44,765 bases of DNA. It comes from Cyclobacteriaceae bacterium (GTDB lineage Bacteria > Bacteroidota > Bacteroidia > Cytophagales > Cyclobacteriaceae). Position numbers and translations under genes: made by a program. Shown here piece after piece: positions 18,548 to 26,914 of this stretch. The stretch covers positions 1 through 44,765 of the forward strand of contig JALHRJ010000034.1 in NCBI GenBank assembly GCA_022841475.1. Direction: 5' to 3'. The notes under the pieces were generated by a model. It saw only the letters and a list, made by a program, of their open reading frames with translations. It was not told where the DNA came from and made no database searches. The number at the start of each line of letters is the position of its first letter. The first letter of the stretch is position 1.

Positions 18548-19748
18548 TTGAAATTGTATAGAACCAGAAACCCGAAACTAGCCCATACGTCAGGGCAATG
18601 ATATAGAAATATGAACCAAGTGAAAGCAGGTTAGTTGCCGCAATCAGTAAAAGCGAATAGGTGAGGATTCGTATCCATTCTGCATAGTGAACCCACTTTT
18701 TCGATTCGAATAACACGCCACAGTTCACCACCCAAATTGAAATCAGAGTGGTGGCAATAGCCTTTTCAAAGAGCGTAAACTGAGCTTGTTGAAATAGAAA
18801 GAAAGCTGTTACACCCAAACAAATCACATATTGAAATAAAACATAATAGCTCAGCTGCTCTGGATAGGAGGTGTCGTATTTATGATACGTGGTCTTGTTT
18901 ACTTCCGGTATGGGCCTTGCGCCACCCATATAATCCGGCAACCAACCCGGCTTTTTGAACAGATATTTTACTTTATCAATCCATACGGGAATCGTCTTCA
19001 TTTCCTTCGCCATTTCTGCATAATGACTGAAGTTGGCCCAGATGGGATTCCAACTGTTAATAGGTTTTGTAATTCCATAGGTCGGTCTTTCTTCTTCGGC
19101 CTGAAAAGTTCCAAACATCTTATCCCAGATAATGAGGGAACCTGCATGGTTCTTATCAATGTATTTGGGATTGCGACCATGATGCACACGGTGGTGTGAT
19201 GGCGTGTTGAAAATGTATTCGAACCAGCCCATCTTGTTGATGGTCTCTGTATGAATCCAAAACTGATAGAGTGTGTTAAGCGCAGAGATCAAAGCAAAGT
19301 CGAGCGTATTAAATCCTAGTAAGGCAATCGGTAAACTAAAAGCAAACGTCCATACTACCTGAAAGCTGCTTTGGCGAAGCGCTACCGATAAGTTATATTC
19401 TTCACTTTGATGGTGCACCACATGGCCGCCCCAGAATAGATTGATTTCGTGACTCATGCGGTGCGCCCAGTAATAGGCTAAGTCAGTTAACAGGAATAAA
19501 CCTAACCAATACATCCAGTTCCGCTGCAGCGTAAAGAATGCCAGATTAGAATAGATGATTTCATAAACACCAATGGCCAATACCCGCATAAACAGACCAG
19601 ACAGTTGCGAGGTAATGCCGCAACTCATGTTAGCGATGGCATCCGGCAACCGGTAGAGTTTGCGATGGGAGAGACGCTCCACCATCAATTCAATCCCGAT
19701 AAGGATGAAAAAAATGGGGATGGAAAGAACAATCGGGTTGAGGTTCAA
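18516..19748 (-). CDS. Sterol desaturase/fatty acid hydroxylase family protein, AGMO-like
   Basis: A 410-residue membrane di-iron oxygenase. The three histidine clusters are H96-xxx-H100 (AHRMSHE), H109-xx-H112-H113 (GHVVHHQSEEYNLSVALRQS) and H186-xx-H189-H190 (HHRVHHGRNPKYIDKNHAG), plus H166. The EINLFWGGHVVHHQSEEYNL block closely resembles animal alkylglycerol monooxygenase, which cleaves ether lipids. At least six membrane segments surround the clusters, with three more in the C-terminal 120 residues. The substrate (ether lipid, sphingoid or hydroxy fatty acid) is undetermined. It is divergent from the gene at 19787 by 38 bases and is followed by an overlapping lipoprotein gene. Confidence 0.9.
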   Translation of the reverse strand: MNLNPIVLSIPIFFILIGIELMVERLSHRKLYRLPDAIANMSCGITSQLSGLFMRVLAIGVYEIIYSNLAFFTLQRNWMYWLGLFLLTDLAYYWAHRMSHEINLFWGGHVVHHQSEEYNLSVALRQSSFQVVWTFAFSLPIALLGFNTLDFALISALNTLYQFWIHTETINKMGWFEYIFNTPSHHRVHHGRNPKYIDKNHAGSLIIWDKMFGTFQAEEERPTYGITKPINSWNPIWANFSHYAEMAKEMKTIPVWIDKVKYLFKKPGWLPDYMGGARPIPEVNKTTYHKYDTSYPEQLSYYVLFQYVICLGVTAFFLFQQAQFTLFEKAIATTLISIWVVNCGVLFESKKWVHYAEWIRILTYSLLLIAATNLLSLGSYFYIIALTYGLVSGFWFYTISNARNEKMAVA

Positions 19749-19762
19749 GTTGAATTATCGAT

Positions 19763-19770
19763 TAGTTTTG
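19763..19770 (+). promoter_or_regulatory. Bacteroidota-type -7 box
   Basis: TAGTTTTG followed by C matches TAnnTTTG exactly and lies 16 bases before the ATG of the membrane protein gene. A TTG at 19738-19740, 22 bases upstream, is a possible -33 element. Confidence 0.5.
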
Positions 19771-19786
19771 CGTCAAATTTAATCGA

Positions 19787-20218
19787 ATGGCATTAAAGAT
19801 TTTCAAAGGTGTTTGGTTCTTTTCGCTGCTGGGCCTGCTTGTAGTCTTTTTCTATGTGTACGCAGGATTGCCGCAAGATGTGGCCTTGTGGCAGGAAGGG
19901 TCGAATATGACTGTTTCGCGAAATGCCTTATTCTATATCTCCTTGTTGCTTATGGCGTTGATAAACGTGATGGTGTTTATGGTTCGCGGCATAATCGGGC
20001 AAAAAGATGAACGATTCATCACCTGGTTTTATGGTTTGATTATATCCGTCAATCTATTCTTTATTGCTTCTTTGGGCCTCCTGAATGTATTTAATGGGGG
20101 CGATCGCTACAATTATAACAGTATGGCTCCGGTTATTTATGGTAGCCTGATTTTAACTTGTTTTTGGGTTGTGAGTTGGCCTGTATACCTTCTTTCTCAG
20201 AAATTTTCATCCAAATAA
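19787..20218 (+). CDS. Four-TM membrane protein of unknown function
   Basis: A 143-residue integral membrane protein with four hydrophobic segments (about 7-27, 46-66, 79-100, 113-137) and short loops. The first loop is GLPQDVALWQEGSNMTVSR and the last contains NGGDRYNYNSMAP. There is no known catalytic motif. It stands upstream of parE on the same strand but 255 bases away, so automatic pipelines might give it a topoisomerase label by neighbourhood. Nothing in the protein supports that. The short leader fits the promoter box just upstream. Confidence 0.8.
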   Translation: MALKIFKGVWFFSLLGLLVVFFYVYAGLPQDVALWQEGSNMTVSRNALFYISLLLMALINVMVFMVRGIIGQKDERFITWFYGLIISVNLFFIASLGLLNVFNGGDRYNYNSMAPVIYGSLILTCFWVVSWPVYLLSQKFSSK

Positions 20219-20473
20219 ACACTTTCATTACGTGTTATTGGTGTTATGATTATCAGTGGTTTATACGTAAACCGTTCATAAATTTTTGTAAGTGAAGTAT
20301 TGGTTCACTCACTTGTAATGAGTTCAAAATTCATTTTATTGGTAAAGATTTGAAGCGGTTATTTTTTGAATCACTTTCAGGTCGGTGTAATCAATCAGAA
20401 TTGAAATTTCCCAATGGAGATTCTGGTCAATTTTTTAATCTTTGCGCGATTTTAAAAACGGGTTCTAAAAAAC
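20219..20473. other. Intergenic region upstream of parE with two small hairpins
   Basis: This AT-rich 255-base gap has two short inverted repeats, GGTTTA/TAAACC with loop TACG (20258-20273) and AGTGAA/TTCACT (20291-20309). A TAATCTTTGC box at 20436-20445 may be an imperfect -7 element for parE, 29 bases before its ATG. No open frame or RNA gene is apparent. Confidence 0.4.
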
Positions 20474-22348
20474 ATGGCGAAGGAAATGGAGTACAACGAG
20501 GCGAGTATCCGCTCGCTCGATTGGCGTGAACACATCCGGCTGCGGCCTGGGATGTATATTGGTAAACTGGGCGATGGCTCGGCCAAAGACGATGGTATCT
20601 ATGTGTTGGTGAAGGAGGTAATCGACAACTCGATTGACGAACACATGATGGGTCACGGAAGAACCATTGATGTGAAGATTACCGACCAACGGGTTGTAGT
20701 GCGTGATTACGGCCGTGGCATACCGTTAGGTAAGGTGGTGGATGTGGTTTCTAAAATCAATACGGGTGCCAAATACGATTCAGGCGCTTTTCAAAAGTCA
20801 GTGGGGTTGAATGGGGTGGGTACCAAAGCAGTTAACGCACTTTCAAACTATTTTAAAGTACAGGCTTTCCGCGAAGGAAAAACGAAACTGGCTGAATTTA
20901 AGAAAGGAATTCTGACTGCGGATCCTAAAGAAACCAAAACGGACGAGAAGAACGGGACCCTGGTTGAATTTGAACCAGATAATACAATGTTCAAACATTA
21001 TCACTTCATCCCGGATTACCTGGATGACCTGATGTGGAATTATGCGTTTCTGAATGCCGGACTTACCATAAATTATAACAGCAAGAAATTCTTTTCGAAA
21101 GACGGACTACTTGATTTGTTAAAACAGAAGTCAGACTCTGAAGATATTCGCTATCCGATTATTCACTTTAAAGGAGATGACATTGAAGTAGCACTTACCC
21201 ATGGCAGTCAGTATGGAGAAGAATATTATTCATTCGTAAACGGACAGAACACAACGCAAGGTGGTACACACCTGGCTGCTTTTCGCGAAGGATTAGTACG
21301 CGGTGTTCGTGATTTTTATAAAAAAGATTTTGATGCCGCGGATATCCGCGCCAGTATAGTCGCAGCAATTGCTGTGAGAGTTCAGGAGCCTGTGTTTGAA
21401 TCGCAAACCAAAACGAAATTAGGTTCGATGAACATGGCACCTGATGGTGCCAGCGTGAAGAACTTTGTTGGTGATTTTGTATCCAAAGAACTAGAAATTT
21501 ATCTCCATAAAAATTCTGCTGTAGCCGATGCCTTACTCAAACGCATTCTGCAATCAGAACGTGAGCGCAAAGAAATTGCAGGCATTAAGAAACTAGCCAA
21601 CGAGCGCGCGAAGAAAGCCAATCTCCATAATAAAAAACTCCGCGACTGTCGCTTTCATTTTGATGATGAAAAAGGGGAGAAGGGAACTGAGTCGGTAATC
21701 TTTATAACGGAGGGGGATTCTGCCAGTGGATCAATTACCAAATCGCGCGATGTGGAAACTCAGGCAGTGTTTAGCTTACGCGGAAAGCCATTGAACTGCT
21801 TCGGTCTCACTAAAAAAGTAGTGTATGAAAATGAAGAGTTCAACTTATTGCAGCATGCGTTGAACATTGAAGACGGTATGGACGGCCTGCGCTACAATAA
21901 AGTGATAGTGGCCACCGATGCCGATGTGGATGGCATGCACATTCGGTTGCTCTTGATGACTTTTTTCTTGCAGTTCTTCCCTGATCTTGTGAAGGCTGGA
22001 CATGTGTACATTTTAGAGACTCCATTGTTCCGGGTTCGCAATAAGAAGGAAACTATCTATTGCTATAGCGAAGAAGAGAAACAAGCTGCGATGAATAGGT
22101 TGGGCAGCAAACCCGAGATTACCCGCTTCAAGGGCTTGGGTGAAATTTCACCGGAAGAGTTTGGAACGTTTATCGGTGAAGATATCCGCTTGCAGCCGGT
22201 GCGCATCGATAAAGAAAAACACTTGCAAAAAATACTGGAGTTCTATATGGGTAAGAATACACCTGACCGTCAGGAATTTATTATTGACAACCTGCGGATT
22301 GAGCTGGATGCAGTGGAAGAAGTTGAAGAAAAAGAAGCTGAAGTATAA
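20474..22348 (+). CDS. parE: DNA topoisomerase IV subunit B
   Basis: A 624-residue GHKL ATPase/TOPRIM subunit of topoisomerase IV, which unlinks daughter chromosomes. ATPase motifs are E48 and N52 in [18 protein letters not shown], and [13 protein letters not shown]. The transducer domain is followed by TOPRIM with E413 in TEGDSASGS and D482-x-D484-x-D486-G. The immediate neighbour parC and the absence of the GyrB-type insert argue for ParE, not GyrB. The stop is 80 bases before parC, with a palindromic repeat in the gap. Confidence 0.95.
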   Translation: MAKEMEYNEASIRSLDWREHIRLRPGMYIGKLGDGSAKDDGIYVLVKEVIDNSIDEHMMGHGRTIDVKITDQRVVVRDYGRGIPLGKVVDVVSKINTGAKYDSGAFQKSVGLNGVGTKAVNALSNYFKVQAFREGKTKLAEFKKGILTADPKETKTDEKNGTLVEFEPDNTMFKHYHFIPDYLDDLMWNYAFLNAGLTINYNSKKFFSKDGLLDLLKQKSDSEDIRYPIIHFKGDDIEVALTHGSQYGEEYYSFVNGQNTTQGGTHLAAFREGLVRGVRDFYKKDFDAADIRASIVAAIAVRVQEPVFESQTKTKLGSMNMAPDGASVKNFVGDFVSKELEIYLHKNSAVADALLKRILQSERERKEIAGIKKLANERAKKANLHNKKLRDCRFHFDDEKGEKGTESVIFITEGDSASGSITKSRDVETQAVFSLRGKPLNCFGLTKKVVYENEEFNLLQHALNIEDGMDGLRYNKVIVATDADVDGMHIRLLLMTFFLQFFPDLVKAGHVYILETPLFRVRNKKETIYCYSEEEKQAAMNRLGSKPEITRFKGLGEISPEEFGTFIGEDIRLQPVRIDKEKHLQKILEFYMGKNTPDRQEFIIDNLRIELDAVEEVEEKEAEV

Positions 22349-22361
22349 TTTAATGAACCGT

Positions 22362-22417
22362 AAACCGCAGAGGCACAAAGGCGCAAAGAACTTAGCGACT
22401 CAGCGTCTTTGCGGTTG
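22362..22417. repeat. Short palindromic interspersed repeat (REP-like)
   Basis: A 56-base stretch begins AACCGCAGAGGCACAAAGG and ends CTTTGCGGTT, so the ends are inverse complements (AACCGCA / TGCGGTT) with purine-rich GGCGCAAAG in between. This is the form of the AACCGCAAAG-type repeats scattered in many bacterial genomes, including Bacteroidota. It fills the parE-parC gap without coding potential. Confidence 0.65.
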
Positions 22418-22428
22418 AGATAAAGATT

Positions 22429-25320
22429 ATGAGCAAGAAGAAAGCAATTAAAGACAAATCAGTACGAAACGAAGAAGGGGAAGTTGTGCATGGATTAATT
22501 TCCCTGGACGGACTTTACGAAAACTGGTTTTTGGATTACGCTTCGTATGTAATTCTGGAACGTGCTGTGCCCCGCATTGAAGATGGGTTGAAACCCGTGC
22601 AGCGAAGAATTGCCCACTCCCTGAAAGAAATGGATGATGGTCGCTTCAATAAGGTGGCGAACGTAATCGGTAACACCATGCAATATCATCCGCATGGAGA
22701 TGCCGCGATAGGTGAGGCAATTGTAAACATCGGTCAAAAAGATTTATTGCTTGATACACAAGGTAATTGGGGCGATGTGCGCACCGGAGACAGCGCTGCG
22801 GCACCACGATACATTGAAGCGCGGCTTTCCAAATTCGCGCTCGATGTAGCCTACAACGCTCAGACTACCGAATGGCAACTGTCGTATGACGGTCGCAAGA
22901 AAGAGCCTGTTACGCTGCCGATGAAGTTTCCGTTATTGCTGGCACAAGGCGTAGAGGGGATTGCCGTAGGTCTGTCCACCAAAATCCTGCCCCACAACTT
23001 TTGCGAGTTGATCAAAGCCTCTATTGATGTATTGAAAGGAAAGAATCCTAAAATCTATCCGGACTTTCTTACCGGTGGCATAGCCGATTTCTCGGAATAC
23101 GATCAGGGCTATCGGGGCGGAAAAATTAAAGTGCGCGCCAGGTTTGAAATCGTTGATAAGAAAACGCTCGCCATAAAAGAAATTCCATTCGGCACCACCA
23201 CCAGTTCGCTGATGGATTCTATCGTGAAGGCCAGCGAGAAAGGAAAGATAAAAGTAAAACAGGTAGTTGACAACACGGCCAAAGACGTGGAGATTCTCAT
23301 CCACCTGCAGGCTGGGCTTTCGCCAGAGATTGCCATTGATGCATTGTATGCCTTTACGGATTGTGAAGTTTCTATTTCACCCAATGCCTGCGTGATTGTG
23401 GAAGATAAGCCGCAGTTCATGAAGGTGAATGACATTCTCAAATACAATACTGATCTGACTGTAAAACTACTGAAACAGGAGTTGGAAATCCGCAAAGCGG
23501 AGTTGATGGAGAAAATCCTGTTCTCATCATTGGAGAAAATCTTCATTGAAAAAAGAATCTATCGTGACATTGAAAATTGCGAAACGTTTGAAGAAGTAAT
23601 TACCACTACCGATAAAGGACTAAAACCTTATAAAAAACAATTCTATCGCGAGATCACCCGCGATGATATTCTGCGGTTGCTGGAAATCCGCATTAAGCGA
23701 ATTTCTAAATACGATTCATTTAAGGCGGATGAATTACTCAAAGACCTTGAGAATGAATTGAAGCAAACGATTCATCACCTCAAGCACCTGACGGATTATG
23801 CCATTGCCTATTTCCAGAATCTATTGGATAAGTATGGCAAGGGCCGGGAGCGCAAAACGGAAATCAAGAGCTTCCAGTCGGTAGCAGCTACCGAAGTTAT
23901 TGCGAACAACCAGAAGTTGTATGTAAACCGTGAAGATGGTTTTGTAGGGTGGGGCATGCGCAAAGACGAATACATTTGCGACTGTTCTGAGCTGGACGAC
24001 ATCATTGCCATTCGCAAAGATGGAAAGGCGCTGGTGAGCCGAATCGGGGAGCGCAAGTTTATGGGTAAGGATATTCTGCATGTGGGCGTGTGGAAGAAAG
24101 GGGATGAGCGCATGGTGTATAACCTGATCTACAGTGATGGCAAAAGTGGAAAAGCATTTGCCAAGCGTTTTGCGATGCCAGCCATCATCCGCGATAAGGA
24201 ATATAATTTAGATCAGGGTAATCCTAACAGCAAGGTGTTTTACCTGAGTGCCAATCCAAATGGTGAAGCCGAAATTGTAGAAGTAAAACTGAGCCAGTCG
24301 AGTACAGCCCGTAAAAAGATTTTCGATTTCGATTTCTCTGAACTGGAAATAAAAGGCCGTGGTGCGAAAGGTAATACGATAACTAAGTATCCCGTGCGCA
24401 AAGTGGACTTCAAAGAAGCGAAAGGTTCTACCTTAAGTGGATTAGATTTATGGTTTGATGAAGCCAGCGGTCGTTTGAACAAAGACAAGCGCGGCAAGCA
24501 TGTGGGTAAGTTCGATGGCGATGATCAGATTATTGCCATCACGAAAAGTGGCACCTATAAGATCACGAATTATGAACTCACCAACCGCTACGAACCAGAG
24601 AAGACAATTTTAGTAGAGAAGTTCAATCCCAAGAAAGCCATTTCGGCCATCTATGTGGATGGTGAGAGCAAGCAGCACTTTGTGAAGCGCTTTCTGATAG
24701 AGACCAACACAGTGGATAAGGAGTTTGGATTTATCTCTGAAGGAATTGGCTCACGCCTGGAATTCGTGACCACGGCTGACACCCCGGAAGTAGAAGTAGA
24801 GTTAGTGAAAGGAAAGGGTAAGGACAAAGAAACTGAAGTAGTAAACCTTGAAGACATTGTGGATGTGAAAGGGTGGAAGTCGCTTGGCAATCGCCTCTCG
24901 CAGCATAAAGTCACGAAGGTGAAACCGCTCGAAGAACCGGAAGACACCGGGCTCGAAGAGGGTGACGAGTTTGAGGAATTTGCAGCAGCTTTTGAAGAGG
25001 CGACCGGAACCGGAAAGGGGGCTGAGTCGCCAAAAAAAAAATCAGGCAACCTTAGCAAAGAACCAGAAGAATCCATCGTTGAAGACGATGGGCAAACAGC
25101 CCTCTTCGGAGAAAGCAAAGAAAAACAAAACGGTCCCCTTGTCAACGGCCAGCCCCCAAAAGCGAAAGGCAAGCCCAAAGAAGCAAAGCAAGCCGACCTC
25201 TTCGGGGACAGCAAAAAAGAAGAAGTAACGAGTAAGAAAAAAGAATTGGGGGAGAATGAAGTGAAGAATGTCGATCAAAAACTTTTTACAGCTGGGGATT
25301 CGATTGAGTTGGAGTTATGA
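22429..25320 (+). CDS. parC: DNA topoisomerase IV subunit A with long charged C-terminal tail
   Basis: A 963-residue breakage-reunion subunit of topoisomerase IV. The winged-helix domain carries the active-site R127-Y128 in AAPRYIEAR. The QYHPHGDAAIGEAIV and VEGIAVGLSTKILPHN blocks are canonical. A beta-pinwheel C-terminal domain covers about 480-830. The last 110 residues are disordered, rich in Glu, Lys and Pro, and hold two near-copies, QTALFGESK (from Q889) and QADLFGDSK (from Q921), plus a terminal DQKLF. E. coli ParC is about 750 residues, so the tail and an expanded CTD explain the extra length. It is partnered with parE just upstream. Confidence 0.95.
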   Translation: MSKKKAIKDKSVRNEEGEVVHGLISLDGLYENWFLDYASYVILERAVPRIEDGLKPVQRRIAHSLKEMDDGRFNKVANVIGNTMQYHPHGDAAIGEAIVNIGQKDLLLDTQGNWGDVRTGDSAAAPRYIEARLSKFALDVAYNAQTTEWQLSYDGRKKEPVTLPMKFPLLLAQGVEGIAVGLSTKILPHNFCELIKASIDVLKGKNPKIYPDFLTGGIADFSEYDQGYRGGKIKVRARFEIVDKKTLAIKEIPFGTTTSSLMDSIVKASEKGKIKVKQVVDNTAKDVEILIHLQAGLSPEIAIDALYAFTDCEVSISPNACVIVEDKPQFMKVNDILKYNTDLTVKLLKQELEIRKAELMEKILFSSLEKIFIEKRIYRDIENCETFEEVITTTDKGLKPYKKQFYREITRDDILRLLEIRIKRISKYDSFKADELLKDLENELKQTIHHLKHLTDYAIAYFQNLLDKYGKGRERKTEIKSFQSVAATEVIANNQKLYVNREDGFVGWGMRKDEYICDCSELDDIIAIRKDGKALVSRIGERKFMGKDILHVGVWKKGDERMVYNLIYSDGKSGKAFAKRFAMPAIIRDKEYNLDQGNPNSKVFYLSANPNGEAEIVEVKLSQSSTARKKIFDFDFSELEIKGRGAKGNTITKYPVRKVDFKEAKGSTLSGLDLWFDEASGRLNKDKRGKHVGKFDGDDQIIAITKSGTYKITNYELTNRYEPEKTILVEKFNPKKAISAIYVDGESKQHFVKRFLIETNTVDKEFGFISEGIGSRLEFVTTADTPEVEVELVKGKGKDKETEVVNLEDIVDVKGWKSLGNRLSQHKVTKVKPLEEPEDTGLEEGDEFEEFAAAFEEATGTGKGAESPKKKSGNLSKEPEESIVEDDGQTALFGESKEKQNGPLVNGQPPKAKGKPKEAKQADLFGDSKKEEVTSKKKELGENEVKNVDQKLFTAGDSIELEL

Positions 25321-25336
25321 TCTTGAATAAGATTTT

Positions 25337-25360
25337 AGTCAAGCTTCAACTGACTTTTTT
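25337..25360 (+). terminator. Weak intrinsic terminator after parC
   Basis: AGTCA pairs with TGACT around a nine-base loop and is followed by T5, 17 bases past the parC stop. The stem is short. Confidence 0.4.
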
Positions 25361-25407
25361 ACTATGAACAAGGTTTAATACGTAAATTTTTCCCTAAAAA
25401 ATCAAGC

Positions 25408-25836
25408 ATGAAAATTAAACTCATTATATCGGTTTTACTTCTGTTCACCTTCATGGCAGGAATTAGTCAGGAAAAAAAATCGGGCAAAACTAATAAGAAC
25501 GGTTCGGCTGTTTTAGAAAAGGGATTAATTAAAGTGTTGGTCATGTACCCGTTTTCAGACGGCAAGACCTTTGATATGGAGTATTATGAAGCCACTCACA
25601 TGCCTATGGTAGCAAAGCTCCTGGGATCAAATTTGGTAAGATATACCATTGAAAAAGGCGTTGCCAGTGGTATTCCTAACACGCCCTTGCCATTTATGGC
25701 TATTGGCACTTTCTATGTAAAAGACCTGAGTGCTTATCAGGCAGCTATCACACCAAATAGAGATGCCATAAGAACAGATTTCCCTAATTACACAAATATC
25801 ACTCCTATGATCCTGGTAAGTGAGATTGTTAAGTGA
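25408..25836 (+). CDS. Exported EthD-fold protein
   Basis: A 142-residue protein with a signal peptide (1-20, ending GISQ) and a linker of Lys/Gly/Asn, followed by an EthD-type dimeric alpha+beta barrel domain. The domain features are LIKVLVMYPFSDGKTFDMEYYEATHMPMVAKLLG and FMAIGTFYVKDLSAYQAAI. The YY-x(3)-HMP motif is the EthD hallmark. Cytosolic EthD proteins take part in ring-ether or polyketide metabolism, but the activity of exported forms is unknown. It is followed 28 bases later by a polysaccharide deacetylase, on the same strand. Confidence 0.87.
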   Translation: MKIKLIISVLLLFTFMAGISQEKKSGKTNKNGSAVLEKGLIKVLVMYPFSDGKTFDMEYYEATHMPMVAKLLGSNLVRYTIEKGVASGIPNTPLPFMAIGTFYVKDLSAYQAAITPNRDAIRTDFPNYTNITPMILVSEIVK

Positions 25837-25864
25837 CGCCCGTAAATCTTAATTAACACTCATC

Positions 25865-26785
25865 ATGGTCTGCAGGCTCACATTTCTTATTTTAATACTT
25901 GTTATCATCCAATCACACGCACAAAAGAAAGTCTGCTTTACCATTGATGATATGCCCCTCGTTACTTACGGCATCAACGATACCGTGTATCAAAAAAATC
26001 TGATGAACAAACTCATCGCGGCCTTAAATACCAACAATATACCAGCGATAGGTTTTGTTAACGAAGTCAAGTTGTATCGCAACGATCAACTCATTCCATT
26101 TCAAGTTCAATTATTAAAAAGCTGGCTTGCTGCCGGGCTCCACCTTGGCAATCATACATATTCACACCCTGATTATAACAATCTCTCACCAAGCGAATTT
26201 TTTAAAGAAATAACTAAAGGCGAACAAGTAACCAAAAAATTATTAGCTGAGCATAACATAAAACTTACCTATTTCCGGCATCCCTTTTTGCATGTGGGTA
26301 ACACAAAAGCGAAGAGCGATTCGTTGAGTCAGTTCCTGGCAGATCATGATTACATTGCGGCACCCGTAACTATTGACAATGAAGACTATTTGTTTGCTGT
26401 TGCTTACAAACGCGCTCAGGATAAGAACGATACCATGTTGATCAAAAAAATTGGAGCTGATTATATCACGTACATGGAACGGAAAGTTCTTTATTTCGAA
26501 CGCCAATCGGAGGCCCTGTTTGGCCGACAAATCAACCAAATTTTATTGCTGCATGCCAATGCGCTAAATTCAGATTACCTCGATGCACTCGCCAAAATGT
26601 TTCGAACCCACAACTACGATTTTATTTCTCTACCGCAGGCATTGCAAGACAATGCCTATCAAACTCCCATTACAGTTTATGGAAAATGGGGCATCTCGTG
26701 GATCGATCGCTGGGCACTTTCGCAAGGCAAGAAAGGCGACTTCTTTAAAGGCGATCCTGAAACCCCGCCCTACATTGCAAATTAA
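25865..26785 (+). CDS. Exported polysaccharide deacetylase family protein
   Basis: A 306-residue protein with an N-terminal signal (about 1-19) and a NodB-type deacetylase domain. Motif 1 is CFTIDDMP (the two Asp residues), motif 2 is LGNHTYSHPDYN (HxxxH zinc ligands), motif 3 is TYFRHPFLHVG (R-x-P) and motif 5 is LLLHANALNSDYL. Metal ligands are thus all present. Substrates would be acetylated sugars of peptidoglycan, chitin or another envelope glycan; none is indicated by context. The C-terminus has the conserved GKWGISWIDRWALSQGKK seen in this subfamily. Confidence 0.9.
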   Translation: MVCRLTFLILILVIIQSHAQKKVCFTIDDMPLVTYGINDTVYQKNLMNKLIAALNTNNIPAIGFVNEVKLYRNDQLIPFQVQLLKSWLAAGLHLGNHTYSHPDYNNLSPSEFFKEITKGEQVTKKLLAEHNIKLTYFRHPFLHVGNTKAKSDSLSQFLADHDYIAAPVTIDNEDYLFAVAYKRAQDKNDTMLIKKIGADYITYMERKVLYFERQSEALFGRQINQILLLHANALNSDYLDALAKMFRTHNYDFISLPQALQDNAYQTPITVYGKWGISWIDRWALSQGKKGDFFKGDPETPPYIAN

Positions 26786-26914
26786 TTATCTGGTCTCCCG
26801 ACAGATTAATTCATTAGTTTATAAAACCTGACAATAAGAATACTTTCATAACTTCGTTTTAAAACCCTGAAATTTTTAGCATAGCTTGTGCAAAGATGTT
26901 TTGACTGATAGCCA

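Noticed and set aside
19787..20218. Topoisomerase-related function for the membrane protein near parE
   Set aside because: Only position suggests it; the protein is four membrane helices with no topoisomerase motif.
24651..25214. 187-aa minus-strand open frame within parC
   Set aside because: Ser/Pro/Phe-rich shadow of the Glu/Lys-rich tail coding sequence.
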